Below are positions 46,318 to 56,690 of a stretch of 64,000 bases of DNA, piece by piece. Under the pieces are notes generated by a model that did not search any database, was not told the DNA's origin, and saw only the letters and a program-made list of their open reading frames with translations. The translations under genes and the position numbers were made by a program. The stretch covers positions 67,657 through 131,656 of the forward strand of contig NZ_BBZK01000006.1 in the NCBI RefSeq assembly GCF_001748085.1, read 5' to 3'. Source of the stretch: Streptomyces sp. TP-A0874. GTDB taxonomy: Bacteria; Actinomycetota; Actinomycetes; Streptomycetales; Streptomycetaceae. Position 1 is the first letter of the stretch; each line of letters starts with the position of its first letter.

Positions 46318-47414
46318 CGGGACCTGCCGGGGTGACGGCCGCGCCCGGCGCCGGCGGCCGAGCGGGGGCTCTGGCCGACTACCTCGGCCGTCTCCGGGCC
46401 ACCGGGGCCGGCGGGGACCGGTCCGCTGTCTCGGGCCGCGACGGCCCGTTTCGCGAGAACCCGCTTCTTGAGGGCCTTCATCTGTGGGTCATGCTCCTTC
46501 AGGTCGGCCACCAGCGGGGTGGCGATGAAGATCGAGGAGTAGGCACCGGCCGCGAGGCCTACGAACAACGACAGGGAGATGTCGTTGAGCATGCCAGCGC
46601 CCAGTACCCCACCGCCGATGAACAGCAGACCCGCCACCGGCAGCAACGCCACGATCGTAGTGTTGATGGAGCGGACCAGGGTCCCGTTGATGCTGTGGTT
46701 GGCCACCTCGCTGTAGGTCAGCCGGCTCTGCTTGAGGATGCCCTGGCTGCTCTCCTTGAGGCTGTCGAAGACCACGACGGTGTCGTAGAGCGAGTAGCCC
46801 AGGATCGTCAGCAGGCCGATCACGGTGCCGACGCTGACCTCGAAGCCGACCAGCGCGTAGACGCCGACCGTGATGGTGATGTCGTGGATCAGGGCGACCA
46901 GCGCCGCCACCGCCATCCGCCACTCGAAGGCGATGGCGAGGTAGAGCACCACCAGTCCCATGAAGATGCCCAGTCCGCTCCACGCCTTGTTGGCGATCTG
47001 CTCTCCCCAACTGGGTCCGACCAGGTCGGCGTTGATCTCCTTGGCCGGGATGTCCAGCGCCTCGGAGAGGTCGGCCTTGATCGCGTCCGACTTCTGCGTG
47101 TCCACTTCGCTGATCTGGATGCGCAGCCCGCTGTCCGCGCCCCCTCCGCCGAGCTTCTGCACCAGCGCCGGGTGGCCGGAGGCACGCTCGGCGGCCTCCT
47201 TGGCGTGTTCGGTGGAGACGGTGGTCCGAGGGGTGGTGAAGACCGCTCCTCCCGAGAACTCGATGCCCATGTTCAGCCCTCGGGTGCCGAGGCCGACCAG
47301 GGCCGCAACGGTGATCAGCACCGAGATCCCGTACCAGATCATCCGCTTGCCGATGAAGTCGTAGCCGATCTCCCCACGGTGGAGTCGGGCTCCCAGATGG
47401 CCCAGTCGTGACAT
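46314..47414 (-). CDS. secF: Protein translocase subunit SecF
   Basis: With SecD uses the proton gradient to pull proteins across the membrane. The 366-residue protein has six membrane helices: WYGISVLITVAALVGLG first, then a P1 periplasmic part (SGHPALVQKLGGGGADSGLR), and the conserved VVLYLAIAFEWRMAVAALVA, GVYALVGFEVSVGTVIGLLT and ILGYSLYDTVVVFDSLKES. The start ATG is separated from the secD stop by one base. Confidence 0.95.
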   Translation of the reverse strand: MSRLGHLGARLHRGEIGYDFIGKRMIWYGISVLITVAALVGLGTRGLNMGIEFSGGAVFTTPRTTVSTEHAKEAAERASGHPALVQKLGGGGADSGLRIQISEVDTQKSDAIKADLSEALDIPAKEINADLVGPSWGEQIANKAWSGLGIFMGLVVLYLAIAFEWRMAVAALVALIHDITITVGVYALVGFEVSVGTVIGLLTILGYSLYDTVVVFDSLKESSQGILKQSRLTYSEVANHSINGTLVRSINTTIVALLPVAGLLFIGGGVLGAGMLNDISLSLFVGLAAGAYSSIFIATPLVADLKEHDPQMKALKKRVLAKRAVAARDSGPVPAGPGGPETAEVVGQSPRSAAGAGRGRHPGRSR

Positions 47415-47415
47415 C

Positions 47416-49245
47416 TCAGGCCTCCTTCGGGGCGCTGCTGACGGTGGTGGGGCGGCGACGGCCGCGGATCGGGGCCCGGGCCCCCAGGCGTCTGGGGTCC
47501 AGTCCCGACCAGGGGTGGCCGGAGGCGAAGAACTTCCGGCGGGCCAGCATCGTCATCACCGGTTTGGTGAAGAAGAAGACCACGACGACGTCGAGGACGG
47601 TGGTCAGTCCGAGGGTGAAGGCGAAGCCCTGCACCTTGCCGACGGTGGCGACGAAGAGCACCGCGGCGGCGAGGAAGGAGACGAAGTCGGCGACGAGGAT
47701 GGTGCGCCGCGCGCGCGGCCAGGCCCGCTGTACCGCCGGTTGGAGCGTGCGGCCCTCCCGGATCTGGTCCTGGATCCGCTCGAAGTACACGATGAACGAG
47801 TCGGCCGTGATGCCGATCGCGACGATGGCACCGCAGACGGCGGGGAGGTTCAGCGCGAAGCCGATCCCGGGGCCGAGCAGCGTCATGATCGTGTAGGTGA
47901 GGACGGCCGAGGCCAGCAGGGAGAGCACGGCGATGGCGGCCAGCCCCCGGTAGTAGGCCACCAGGTAGAGCACCACGAGGATGAGTCCGATGGCACCGGC
48001 GATCAGGCCGGCCCGCAGCTGTTCGCCGCCGAGAGCGGCTGAGACGCTGGTGACGCTCGACTCGTCGAAGGTGAGCGGCAGGGCTCCGTAGGACAGCACG
48101 TTCGCCAGGTCCTCGGCGCTCTGCTGGGTGAAGTTCCCGGAGATCTCGGCGCTGCCGGTGAGCCGTTCGTGGACCGACGGGGCGGAGACGACCTGTCCGT
48201 CGAGTTCGATCGCGAACTGGTTCTGGGGCTGCGGCTTGTCCGCGAGTCGGCTGGTGATCTCGCCGAACTTCTTCGACCCGCTGTCGTTGAAGTCCATCTG
48301 GACGATCCAGCCCTGGCCGCGTTGGTTGTCGAAGGCGGCCTTGGCGCTGTCGACTCCGGTGCCTTCGACGGCTGCCGGGCCCAGCGCGTATTTGATCTTT
48401 CCGTCCTGGCCGCAGGCGACGGTCTGGTCACCCGGCCTGACGCCTACGCCGGCTGTGGCCCGTGCTTCGGGGTCCGAGCAGTCCAGCGCGTCGAGCTTCT
48501 TCTGCAGTGCGGATGGGATGTCACCTTCCGACTCCTGAGGGGGTGGTGACGGAGGTTGGGACTCGTGTTTCTGCGGTGGGTCGGACTCCGAGGAGGTGGC
48601 TCCGGTCTTCTCGGAGTCGCCTTCCGCGGAGCGGCTCTCCCCGCTGACGCCCTGGGAGGGGGCCGCGGTGGACTCGCCGGTCTCCTCGCTGTCGGAGCCT
48701 TCGGAGACGGCCTTGTCGGTCGCGCCACCGGGGCCCTTGCTCGGTTTCCCGCCCTTGCCGTCCTGGGCGGTGCCGTCTGCCTTCGACTCGCCCTTCTCCG
48801 CGGAAGGGTTCTTCGACGGAGCTGCGGTCGGTTTGCCGTCGGCCATCGCCAGGACCGGACGGAAGTGCAGTTGCGCCGTGGTGCCGACCTGTTGGCGGGC
48901 CTGCTTCTCGTCGGTCCCCCGGGGGATGTTGACGATGATGTTCCGGTCGCCCTGGGTCTGGACCTCGGCCTCGGACACCCCCAGACCGTTGACCCGCCGC
49001 TCGATGATGTTGACGGCGGTGTCCATGTTCTGCTTGTTGATGGCGTTCTTCGCGCCCGGCTGGTTCTTCGCCGTCAGGGTGATGCTCGTACCCCCGGCGA
49101 GGTCGATCCCCAGCCTCGGAGTGTTGGTCCCGGAGGCGAACATGCCTCCGGCGAGCGCCACCATGGCGACGAGAAACAAGATGAGAACACGCCCTGGCCT
49201 GCCCTGGGGCCCCGCGGACCCCCGGCGCTTCTTCGGTGCTGGCAC
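47416..49245 (-). CDS. secD: Protein translocase subunit SecD
   Basis: Partner of SecF in the accessory Sec complex. The 609-residue protein has an N-terminal helix (VLILFLVAMVALAGGMFASG), the LGIDLAGGTSITLT motif, MDTAVNIIERRVNGLGVSEA and five C-terminal helices (LILVVLYLVAYYRGLAAIAV; VCGAIVAIGITADSFIVYFE). A Ser/Glu/Gly-rich, low-complexity insert of about 100 residues interrupts the P1 head domain (from about residue 145 to 245). I chose the GTG at 49245 (PAPKKRRGSAG) with GGGAG upstream; the frame is open further but without conserved sequence. Confidence 0.94.
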   Translation of the reverse strand: MPAPKKRRGSAGPQGRPGRVLILFLVAMVALAGGMFASGTNTPRLGIDLAGGTSITLTAKNQPGAKNAINKQNMDTAVNIIERRVNGLGVSEAEVQTQGDRNIIVNIPRGTDEKQARQQVGTTAQLHFRPVLAMADGKPTAAPSKNPSAEKGESKADGTAQDGKGGKPSKGPGGATDKAVSEGSDSEETGESTAAPSQGVSGESRSAEGDSEKTGATSSESDPPQKHESQPPSPPPQESEGDIPSALQKKLDALDCSDPEARATAGVGVRPGDQTVACGQDGKIKYALGPAAVEGTGVDSAKAAFDNQRGQGWIVQMDFNDSGSKKFGEITSRLADKPQPQNQFAIELDGQVVSAPSVHERLTGSAEISGNFTQQSAEDLANVLSYGALPLTFDESSVTSVSAALGGEQLRAGLIAGAIGLILVVLYLVAYYRGLAAIAVLSLLASAVLTYTIMTLLGPGIGFALNLPAVCGAIVAIGITADSFIVYFERIQDQIREGRTLQPAVQRAWPRARRTILVADFVSFLAAAVLFVATVGKVQGFAFTLGLTTVLDVVVVFFFTKPVMTMLARRKFFASGHPWSGLDPRRLGARAPIRGRRRPTTVSSAPKEA

Positions 49246-49428
49246 CTTTTCGATTCTCCCTGTCCAACCGCTCCGCGCCGGTCGGCCGCGAGCGGCCACG
49301 AGGTGTCGCGGGGATGCTCCCCGCCGGTGTGTTAACTGCCCCAGGACCGACGCGCGCCCTCGGCCGCGCCGCCCCCGGTGACCGGGGGACGGCACTTCCG
49401 ACGGGCGCGGATTGGTCCGAGGGAGGTC

Positions 49429-49920
49429 TTACTTCGCGTTGGCGTCGCCTTCGCTCTTGCTGCTCTTGTCCGGCTCGGCCTCGTCCGCCTCGCCCTTGGC
49501 ACCGCCCTCGGCCTCGTCGTCCTTGGCCTCCGTGTCGGCGTCCGCGGTCTCCGACTTGCCCAGGTCCACCCGGGGCTCCTCGTCCGCGGTCAGCGCGGAG
49601 GCGTCGTCCGGCACCTCGATCTCCGCGGCGTCCGGGTCGATGCCGTGGATGATGCGGTTGTACTCGGCGTCGTCGAGGACGGCGGCGATGGCGTTCTTCG
49701 CGTAGACGGCGTGCACGGCCGGAGCGACCTCGAGGAGGACGGTGTCTTCGCTGACCTCCTTGACGGTGGCGTACATCCCCCCGATCGTCCGGACGCCGCT
49801 ACCCGGCTGCATCTGGTCGCGCATCTGCGCAGCCTGACGCTGCTTGTTCTTGGCCGAGCGGGTCATCACGAACATGAACCCGAAGAGTAGGAGGAGGGGG
49901 AGGAGCATCGAGGTATTCAC
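49429..49920 (-). CDS. yajC: Preprotein translocase subunit YajC
   Basis: Small SecDF-associated membrane protein. The 163-residue protein has one N-terminal helix (LLPLLLLFGFMFVMTRSAKN), the YajC core MQPGSGVRTIGGMYATVKEV and a long acidic C-tail of about 60 residues (SETADADTEAKDDEAEGGAK), longer than in E. coli but usual in Streptomyces. The GTG at 49920 is my start, with AAGGAA 11 bases upstream. It lies upstream of secD by 183 bases. Confidence 0.9.
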   Translation of the reverse strand: MNTSMLLPLLLLFGFMFVMTRSAKNKQRQAAQMRDQMQPGSGVRTIGGMYATVKEVSEDTVLLEVAPAVHAVYAKNAIAAVLDDAEYNRIIHGIDPDAAEIEVPDDASALTADEEPRVDLGKSETADADTEAKDDEAEGGAKGEADEAEPDKSSKSEGDANAK

Positions 49921-50081
49921 GAGCCGGCAATTCCTTCGCAACAGCCGCTCACGCGGCCTGGTCTACGGGGGGTGGGCACGCCGCCTGACAGGAGCGGCAC
50001 CGGCGGAGTCTAGGGGAGTCCGCACCAGGGGAACAACGTCCAGCATGGCAGGGAAGTTCCCATTCAGGCGACTCCGCTCCG

Positions 50082-51164
50082 TTACGATTCGAACAGCTCC
50101 GGCTGTCCCGCTCCCCCGCCACCACCGCTCCGCTCCGGCGGTTCCAGGCCCAGATGGGCCCAGGCCGCCGGGGTCGCGACCCGCCCTCGTGGCGTTCTGG
50201 CCAGCAGTCCTTCCCGCACCAGGAAGGGCTCGGCGACCTCCTCCACGGTCTCCCGCTCCTCACTCACAGCCACCGCGAGCGTGGAGAGGCCGACCGGTCC
50301 TCCGCCGAAGAGCCTGAGCAGCGCTTCCAGCACCGCGCGGTCCAGTCGGTCCAGCCCCCTGCCGTCCACCTCGTACACCTGCAGGGCGCTGGCGGCGATC
50401 TCCCGGGTGATCCGGCCGTCCGCTCTGACCTGTGCGTAGTCCCTGACCCGGCGCAGCAGCCGGTTGGCGATCCGCGGGGTGCCCCGGGAGCGGCCGGCGA
50501 TCTCCGCCGCGCCCTCCGGCTCGACCTCGACGTTCAGCAGCCGGGCGGACCGGTGTACCACCTGCTCCAGCTCCGCCGGCTCGTAGAACTCCATGTGGCC
50601 GGTGAAGCCGAAGCGGTCGCGGAGCGGTGGTGGCAGCAGCCCGGCCCGGGTGGTGGCTCCGACGAGGGTGAAGGGCGGCAGTTCCAGCGGGATGGCGGTG
50701 GCGCCGGGCCCCTTGCCCACGATGACGTCGACCCGGAAGTCCTCCATCGCCATGTAGAGCATCTCCTCCGCCGGACGGGACATCCGGTGGATCTCGTCCA
50801 GGAAGAGCACCTCTCCCTCGGTGAGTGAGGAGAGGATCGCGGCGAGGTCTCCGGCGTGCTGGATGGCCGGTCCGGAGGTGATCCGGATGGGCGCCCCCAT
50901 CTCGGCGGCGATGATCATGGAGAGCGTGGTCTTGCCGAGCCCCGGGGCACCGGAGAGCAGCACATGGTCCGCGGTGGCGCCCCGTGCCCGGGCGGCGCGC
51001 AGTACCAGGTCGAGCTGCTCCCGGACGCGCGTCTGGCCGACGAACTCCTCCAGGTCCCTCGGCCGGAGCGCCGACTCGACCGCCTGGTCATCACCGTCCG
51101 CCTCAGCGCCGAGGAGGCGTTCCAGCGGCATGCCGCCAGGCTCTCCACCGCCGGTCCCGGCCAT
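50082..51164 (-). CDS. ruvB: Holliday junction branch-migration ATPase RuvB
   Basis: Motor of the RuvAB complex. The 360-residue protein has [19 protein letters not shown], Walker [21 protein letters not shown], Walker [18 protein letters not shown], sensor 1 [20 protein letters not shown] and the arginine-finger region [21 protein letters not shown] chose the ATG at 51164 ([10 protein letters not shown]), preceded by AAGGGGGA; a GTG at 51191 is an alternative. Confidence 0.95.
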   Translation of the reverse strand: MAGTGGGEPGGMPLERLLGAEADGDDQAVESALRPRDLEEFVGQTRVREQLDLVLRAARARGATADHVLLSGAPGLGKTTLSMIIAAEMGAPIRITSGPAIQHAGDLAAILSSLTEGEVLFLDEIHRMSRPAEEMLYMAMEDFRVDVIVGKGPGATAIPLELPPFTLVGATTRAGLLPPPLRDRFGFTGHMEFYEPAELEQVVHRSARLLNVEVEPEGAAEIAGRSRGTPRIANRLLRRVRDYAQVRADGRITREIAASALQVYEVDGRGLDRLDRAVLEALLRLFGGGPVGLSTLAVAVSEERETVEEVAEPFLVREGLLARTPRGRVATPAAWAHLGLEPPERSGGGGGAGQPELFES

Positions 51165-51282
51165 GGTCTCGTCCCCCTTCATGAGCTGCACCTCGCAGTG
51201 TCGTCAGTGTGGTCTCCGACCATCGGGCGGGGAAGTCCGGCACCGGGCGCGGCGCGGTGTCTCCCCGCCCGCAGCCGCCCGG

Positions 51283-51909
51283 TCAGCGGGTCCGGTTCAG
51301 GGTGCGCAGCGCGGTCCGCAGGAGTTCGGGGAGGCCGGGAGCCCGGCCCTCGGCAAGATCCGACTCGGCCTGGGGGGCGACCGCCGCCACCGCCTCCTCG
51401 GCCTCCCTGGCCGCGTAGCCCAGCCCGACCAGAGCCGTGTTCAGTTGCTCGCGCCAGGCCCCGGTGGCCGCACCGCCCGCGCTCGGCACCGCGGCCGGGG
51501 TGTCGACCGGCTCGCCGAGGCGGTCCTTGAGTTCGAGCAGCAGCCGCTGGGCGCCCTTCTTGCCGATGCCCGGAACGGCCGTGAGGGTCTTCTCGTCCCC
51601 CGTCGCCACCGCCCGCCGCAGGGTGTCCGGGCTGTGGGCGGTGAGCATCGCCTGCGCCAGCCGGGGGCCCACTCCGCTGGCGGTCTGCAGCAGTTCGAAA
51701 ACCCTGCGCTCGTCGTCGTCTGCGAAGCCGTACAGGGTCAGCGAGTCCTCCCGGACGACGAGCGACGTGGCGAGCCTCGCGGGCTCCCCGACCCGCATCC
51801 CGGCGAGCGTGCGCGGTGTGCACTGGACCGCCATGCCCACGCCGCCGACCTCGACGACGGCGGTGTCCTGAGCGAGCGCGGCGACGGGGCCGCTGACGAA
51901 CGCGATCAC
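51283..51909 (-). CDS. ruvA: Holliday junction DNA-binding protein RuvA
   Basis: Tetrameric junction-binding platform for RuvB. The 208-residue protein has the N-terminal OB fold ([20 protein letters not shown]), the paired HhH motifs ([40 protein letters not shown]) and a C-terminal RuvB-binding three-helix domain after a flexible linker. The GTG at 51909 overlaps the ruvC stop by GTGA and follows GAGGGA. A longer open frame upstream is the ruvC gene in another frame. Confidence 0.95.
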   Translation of the reverse strand: MIAFVSGPVAALAQDTAVVEVGGVGMAVQCTPRTLAGMRVGEPARLATSLVVREDSLTLYGFADDDERRVFELLQTASGVGPRLAQAMLTAHSPDTLRRAVATGDEKTLTAVPGIGKKGAQRLLLELKDRLGEPVDTPAAVPSAGGAATGAWREQLNTALVGLGYAAREAEEAVAAVAPQAESDLAEGRAPGLPELLRTALRTLNRTR

Positions 51910-52520
51910 TTGGGTCCCTCTGGGAGCGTGCTGTCTGGTCGGCGGGCCGCTGTCGCGGCACCGCGGGGGTGGCGGTGGGTCGCCCAGGCGCCCGCACCAC
52001 GCGGTGCCGCCTGGGCACGCACCCGCGCCTGCTGGATCCGGTTCTGGACCGGGGAGCGCCAGATGTGGCAGATGGCGAGCGCGAGCGCGTCTGCGGCGTC
52101 GGCCGGCCTGGGCGGCGCGTCCAGCCTGAGCAGCCGGGTGACCATCGTGCCGACCTGCTCCTTGCCGGCCCGGCCGCTGCCGGTGACGGCGGCCTTGACC
52201 TCGCTGGGCGTGTGCAGGGCGACCGGCAGGCCGCGGCGGGCCGCACAGAGCATCGCGACGGCGCTGGCCTGTGCGGTGCCCATCACGGTGCTGACGTTGT
52301 GCTGGCTGAAGACCCGCTCCACAGCGACGTACTCGGGCTGTTGCTCGTCGAGCCACTGCTCCATGCCTCGTTCGATGAGGACGAGCCGGTCGCCGATCGG
52401 AGCATCGGAGGGGGTTCGGAGGACGCCGACACCGGCCATGCGCAACCGTCGGCCGGCACCGCCCTCGACCACGCCAATCCCGCAGCGGGTCAGTCCCGGG
52501 TCAACGCCGAGTACGCGCAC
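51906..52520 (-). CDS. ruvC: Crossover junction endodeoxyribonuclease RuvC
   Basis: Resolves Holliday junctions. The 204-residue protein has [19 protein letters not shown] (Asp7 region), [20 protein letters not shown] (Glu) and the acidic pair in [17 protein letters not shown] 25-residue basic, Ala-rich C-tail extends beyond the core. It is the first gene of ruvC-ruvA-ruvB. Confidence 0.95.
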   Translation of the reverse strand: MRVLGVDPGLTRCGIGVVEGGAGRRLRMAGVGVLRTPSDAPIGDRLVLIERGMEQWLDEQQPEYVAVERVFSQHNVSTVMGTAQASAVAMLCAARRGLPVALHTPSEVKAAVTGSGRAGKEQVGTMVTRLLRLDAPPRPADAADALALAICHIWRSPVQNRIQQARVRAQAAPRGAGAWATHRHPRGAATAARRPDSTLPEGPK

Positions 52521-52649
52521 CGCGGTGGCCCTCCCTCTGTCCGCCGGCCATCCGTCTCCGCCTTTCCGCGCAGTCAGGGCCGATCCGCCCGGCCGGGCGC
52601 GATCCGATCATGGTCGTGCCGAAGACTACCGGGAGGCGCTGACAACGCC

Positions 52650-52681
52650 GACGGGCCGGCAGGTTCGCCCGCCGGCCCGTC
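52650..52681. terminator. yebC terminator
   Basis: GACGGGCCGGC (52650-52660) pairs perfectly with 52671-52681 around a 10-base loop, 37 bases downstream of the yebC stop and before ruvC. Confidence 0.75.
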
Positions 52682-52718
52682 CGTCAACACCGCGGCCGCG
52701 CAGCGGGCGGCCGGGGCC

Positions 52719-53471
52719 TCACGCCTCGACCTTCGCCATGATCTCGTCCGGCACGTCGAAGTTGGCGAAGACGTTCTGCACGTCGTCGCTGTCCTCGAGC
52801 GCGTCGATCAGCTTGAAGATCTTGCGTGCGCCCTCCTCGTCGAGCTCGACCTGCATGGTCGGCAGGAAGCTGGCGTCGGCCGAGTCGTAGTCGATCCCCG
52901 CGTCCACCAGCGCGCTGCGCACGCCGACCATGTCACCGGCCTCGCTGATGACCTCGAACGCCTCCCCGAGGTCGTTGACCTCCTCGGCCCCGGCGTCGAG
53001 GACGGCGCCCAGCACGTCGTCCTCGGTGAGCCCGGCCTTCGGCACGATCACGACGCCCTTGCGGTTGAAGAGGTAGGAGACGGAGCCCGGGTCGGCCATG
53101 GACCCTCCGTTGCGGGTCATGGCGACCCGCACGTCCGAGGCGGCGCGGTTGCGGTTGTCGGTGAGGCACTCGATGAGCACCGCGACGCCGTTGGGGCCGT
53201 AGCCCTCGTACATGATCGTCTGGTAGTCGGCGCCGCCGGCTTCCAGCCCGGCGCCGCGCTTGACGGCGCTCTCGATGTTCTTGTTCGGGACGGAGCTCTT
53301 CTTCGCCTTCTGGATGGCGTCGTAGAGCGTGGGGTTGCCCTCCGGGTCCCCTCCCCCGGTCCTGGCCGCGACCTCGATGTGCTTGATCAGCTTGGCGAAG
53401 AGCTTGCCACGCTTGGCATCGATCACGGCCTTCTTGTGCTTGGTGGTTGCCCACTTAGAGTGGCCGGCCAC
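52719..53471 (-). CDS. yebC: YebC/TACO1 family protein
   Basis: YebC-family proteins act as transcriptional regulators or, as shown recently for some members, help translation of proline-rich stretches. The 250-residue protein has [51 protein letters not shown] and NRKGVVIV, all conserved. The GTG at 53471 follows AAGGAG. In relatives the next gene upstream on this strand is pdxT; here it is pdxS directly. Confidence 0.95.
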   Translation of the reverse strand: MAGHSKWATTKHKKAVIDAKRGKLFAKLIKHIEVAARTGGGDPEGNPTLYDAIQKAKKSSVPNKNIESAVKRGAGLEAGGADYQTIMYEGYGPNGVAVLIECLTDNRNRAASDVRVAMTRNGGSMADPGSVSYLFNRKGVVIVPKAGLTEDDVLGAVLDAGAEEVNDLGEAFEVISEAGDMVGVRSALVDAGIDYDSADASFLPTMQVELDEEGARKIFKLIDALEDSDDVQNVFANFDVPDEIMAKVEA

Positions 53472-53609
53472 AGCCTTGCTCCTTCAACGACCCGACGATG
53501 GTGAACTGCAAGGATCCTACCGGGATCCGCTGCACCGCCCGTTCGCCGTGCCGCCGGGCCCGGGCGGGAGGCCGAAGGGCCGGGTGCACGCACCGCGCGG
53601 GGCGCGCCC

Positions 53610-53649
53610 CGCCGGGCAGCCGGAGAGGCAACCCTCCCGCTGCCCGGCG
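53610..53649. terminator. Hairpin downstream of pdxS
   Basis: CGCCGGGCAGC (53610-53620) pairs perfectly with 53639-53649. It lies 82 bases after the pdxS stop, in the 260-base gap where pdxT would be expected. I see no remnant of pdxT in that gap. Confidence 0.65.
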
Positions 53650-53731
53650 CCCCGGTGCGGACCCGCGCGCGACCACCGCGCCGCGGGCCCGGCCCGGGGC
53701 TCACAACGCGCTGTCGGCCACCGTCAGTCGG

Positions 53732-54646
<915 letters not shown>

Positions 54647-54848
54647 GGTGTTGACCTCACTCCGGATCAGGACTCGGTGACGGTTGCGAAGCGCGTGAGC
54701 ACCGCCCCGTCCAGCGCCGGCGGACCGCCTCTCCTGGGGCATGTCCGACCAGTCGGGCTGGCGGGGGAAGCATCACGGTTACGCAGGTTTGACGAAACCG
54801 CCTCCGCCCCTCCCACGACAAGGGCCAATCAGAAACCGGTGGCCCGCT

Positions 54849-55394
54849 TCAGTCGGCGACCCGCACGTCCGCCAGGGCGGTGGGCGGCTCGTCGTCCATC
54901 TCGAAGGCGAGCGGGAAGGGCGCGTGTCCGGCGAGGCGGAACCAGCGGACCGCCCGGTGGCGGCGGAGCGCCCGGGCCGCGCGCACCGAGTCGTTGTGGA
55001 ACCGCCGGGCCATCGGCACCCGGCGGACGGCGGCGGCCAGTTCTCCCGCGGCCTCCTCGCCACCGGGCGCCGCGCGCACCGCCGCCACCTGCCGGGTGTC
55101 CGCGAACACCACGCGCAGCGCCTGGCTCAGGTCGCTCTCGGCCACTTCGCGCTGTTCCTCCTCCGCCGACCGGGCGGCGTGCGCGGCCTGGTAGAGCACG
55201 ATGGAGGCGGCGGGGTCCAGGACCTTCGCGGTGGCCAGTTCCTGGGCGACCGAGGCGCGGCGCAGCAGTTGGGCGTCGAGCGCGGCGCGAGCGGCGTCCA
55301 TCCGGGAGTGCAGCCGGTCCAGACGTCCGGCCGTCCAACTCAGGTAGACGCCGATGAGGGCGAGGACGACCACGATCCAAATCAAGGTGCTCAC
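54849..55394 (-). CDS. Small membrane-anchored helical protein (LemA-like)
   Basis: A 181-residue protein. One N-terminal membrane helix (LIWIVVVLALIGVYLSWTAG, about 4-23) is followed by long helices (LDRLHSRMDAARAALDAQLL; ASIVLYQAAHAARSAEEEQR) that recall LemA-fold proteins, though I cannot confirm the family. It is found between pdxS and the PIM glycosyltransferase in Streptomyces. The start is either GTG 55394, by family resemblance, or GTG 55415, which has GGGGAG very close. Function unknown. Confidence 0.78.
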   Translation of the reverse strand: MSTLIWIVVVLALIGVYLSWTAGRLDRLHSRMDAARAALDAQLLRRASVAQELATAKVLDPAASIVLYQAAHAARSAEEEQREVAESDLSQALRVVFADTRQVAAVRAAPGGEEAAGELAAAVRRVPMARRFHNDSVRAARALRRHRAVRWFRLAGHAPFPLAFEMDDEPPTALADVRVAD

Positions 55395-55502
55395 GCGGTG
55401 CCACAGTACCGGCACCGGCTCCCCGCCCCGGGGCGGTGGGCCGGCGCCGGGCGGCGCCTCCTACGCCAGGCGGCCCGGCAAACGGAACCCGAGGGGTCCC
55501 CG

Positions 55503-56690
55503 TCAGTCCCGCCCCAGGCCGAACCGGGGCCGCCGGCCGACGGGTTCGTCGGGTGCCACGGAGGCGGCCCCGTCGGCGACGGTCTCGTAGACCGCGAGGA
55601 TGTCGGCGCCCACGGTGGACCAGTCGAAGCGCCTGACATGGCGGCTGCCCCGCTCCCGCAGCTCCCTCAGGCGGGCCGGGTCGCCGAGGAGCCGCAGGGC
55701 GGCCGTGGCGAGGGCGTCGGCGTCACCGCTCGTGAACAGTTCCCCGGCCCTCCCCCCGTCCAGGACCCCGGCGAAGGCGTCGAGGTCGCTGGCGAGCACC
55801 GGGGCCCCGGCGGACATCGCCTCGGCCAGGATGATGCCGAAGCTCTCGCCGCCGGTGTTGGGGGCGACGTACAGGTCGATGCTCCGCAGCAGCCGGGCCT
55901 TGTCCTCGTCGGTGACCATGCCCAGGAACTCGATGTGCCCACGCATCCGGGGCGGCAGCCCCTCCACGGCCTCCCGCTCGTCGCCGCGTCCGGCGACCAG
56001 CAGTCTGGCGTCGGGGAACCGCTCGAGGATCGCCGGCATCGCCTTCATCAGGACTGGCAGGCCCTTCCGCGGCTCGTCGATCCGGCCGATGAACCCGATC
56101 GTCGGTCCGCCGTCGGCCGTTCCCCCGGCCCTGCCCTGCCACCGCGCGGCGGGCTCGCTCCGCTCGAAGAAGCCGACGTCGACCCCGTTGGGGATCACCA
56201 CGGCGTCACCGCCGAGGTGTTCGACGAGGGTCCGCCGGGCGTACTCGCTCACCGCGATCCGGGCGTTGATCTTCTCCAGCGCCGGCTGCAGGATCGGGTA
56301 GGCGGCGACCATCGCCCGGGAGCGGGGGTTGGACGTGTGGAAGGTGGCCACGATCGGCCCCTGCGCGATCCAGCAGGCCAGCAGCCCCAGTGAGGGGGAG
56401 GTCGGCTCGTGGATGTGGAGGACGTCGAAGTCGCCGTCGTGTATCCAGCGGCGTACCCGGGCAGCCGAGAGGAACCCGAAGTTCAGCCGGGCGACGGATC
56501 CGTTGTAGGGGACCGGCACGGCCCGCCCCGCGGAGACCACGTACGGCGGCAGCGGCGTCTCGTCGTCCGCCGGGGCCAGCACGGACACCTGGTGTCCCAG
56601 TGCGCCGAGGTGTTCGGCGAGATCCCTGATGTGGAACTGCACTCCCCCGGGCACGTCCCAGGCGTACGGGCAGACGATGCCGACTCTCAC
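55503..56690 (-). CDS. pimA: Phosphatidylinositol alpha-mannosyltransferase-like glycosyltransferase (PimA-like)
   Basis: A GT4-family enzyme expected to add the first mannose from GDP-mannose to phosphatidylinositol on the inner leaflet. The 395-residue protein opens VGIVCPYAWDVPGGVQFHIR, has HIHEPTSPSLGLLACW, the linker GPTIGFIGRIDEPRKGLPVL and the donor-site EX7E stretch NTGGESFGIILAEAMSAGAP. The GTG at 56690 overlaps the acyltransferase stop by GTGA. Context with pgsA and an acyltransferase supports the PIM pathway; enzyme specificity is inferred. Confidence 0.87.
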   Translation of the reverse strand: MRVGIVCPYAWDVPGGVQFHIRDLAEHLGALGHQVSVLAPADDETPLPPYVVSAGRAVPVPYNGSVARLNFGFLSAARVRRWIHDGDFDVLHIHEPTSPSLGLLACWIAQGPIVATFHTSNPRSRAMVAAYPILQPALEKINARIAVSEYARRTLVEHLGGDAVVIPNGVDVGFFERSEPAARWQGRAGGTADGGPTIGFIGRIDEPRKGLPVLMKAMPAILERFPDARLLVAGRGDEREAVEGLPPRMRGHIEFLGMVTDEDKARLLRSIDLYVAPNTGGESFGIILAEAMSAGAPVLASDLDAFAGVLDGGRAGELFTSGDADALATAALRLLGDPARLRELRERGSRHVRRFDWSTVGADILAVYETVADGAASVAPDEPVGRRPRFGLGRD

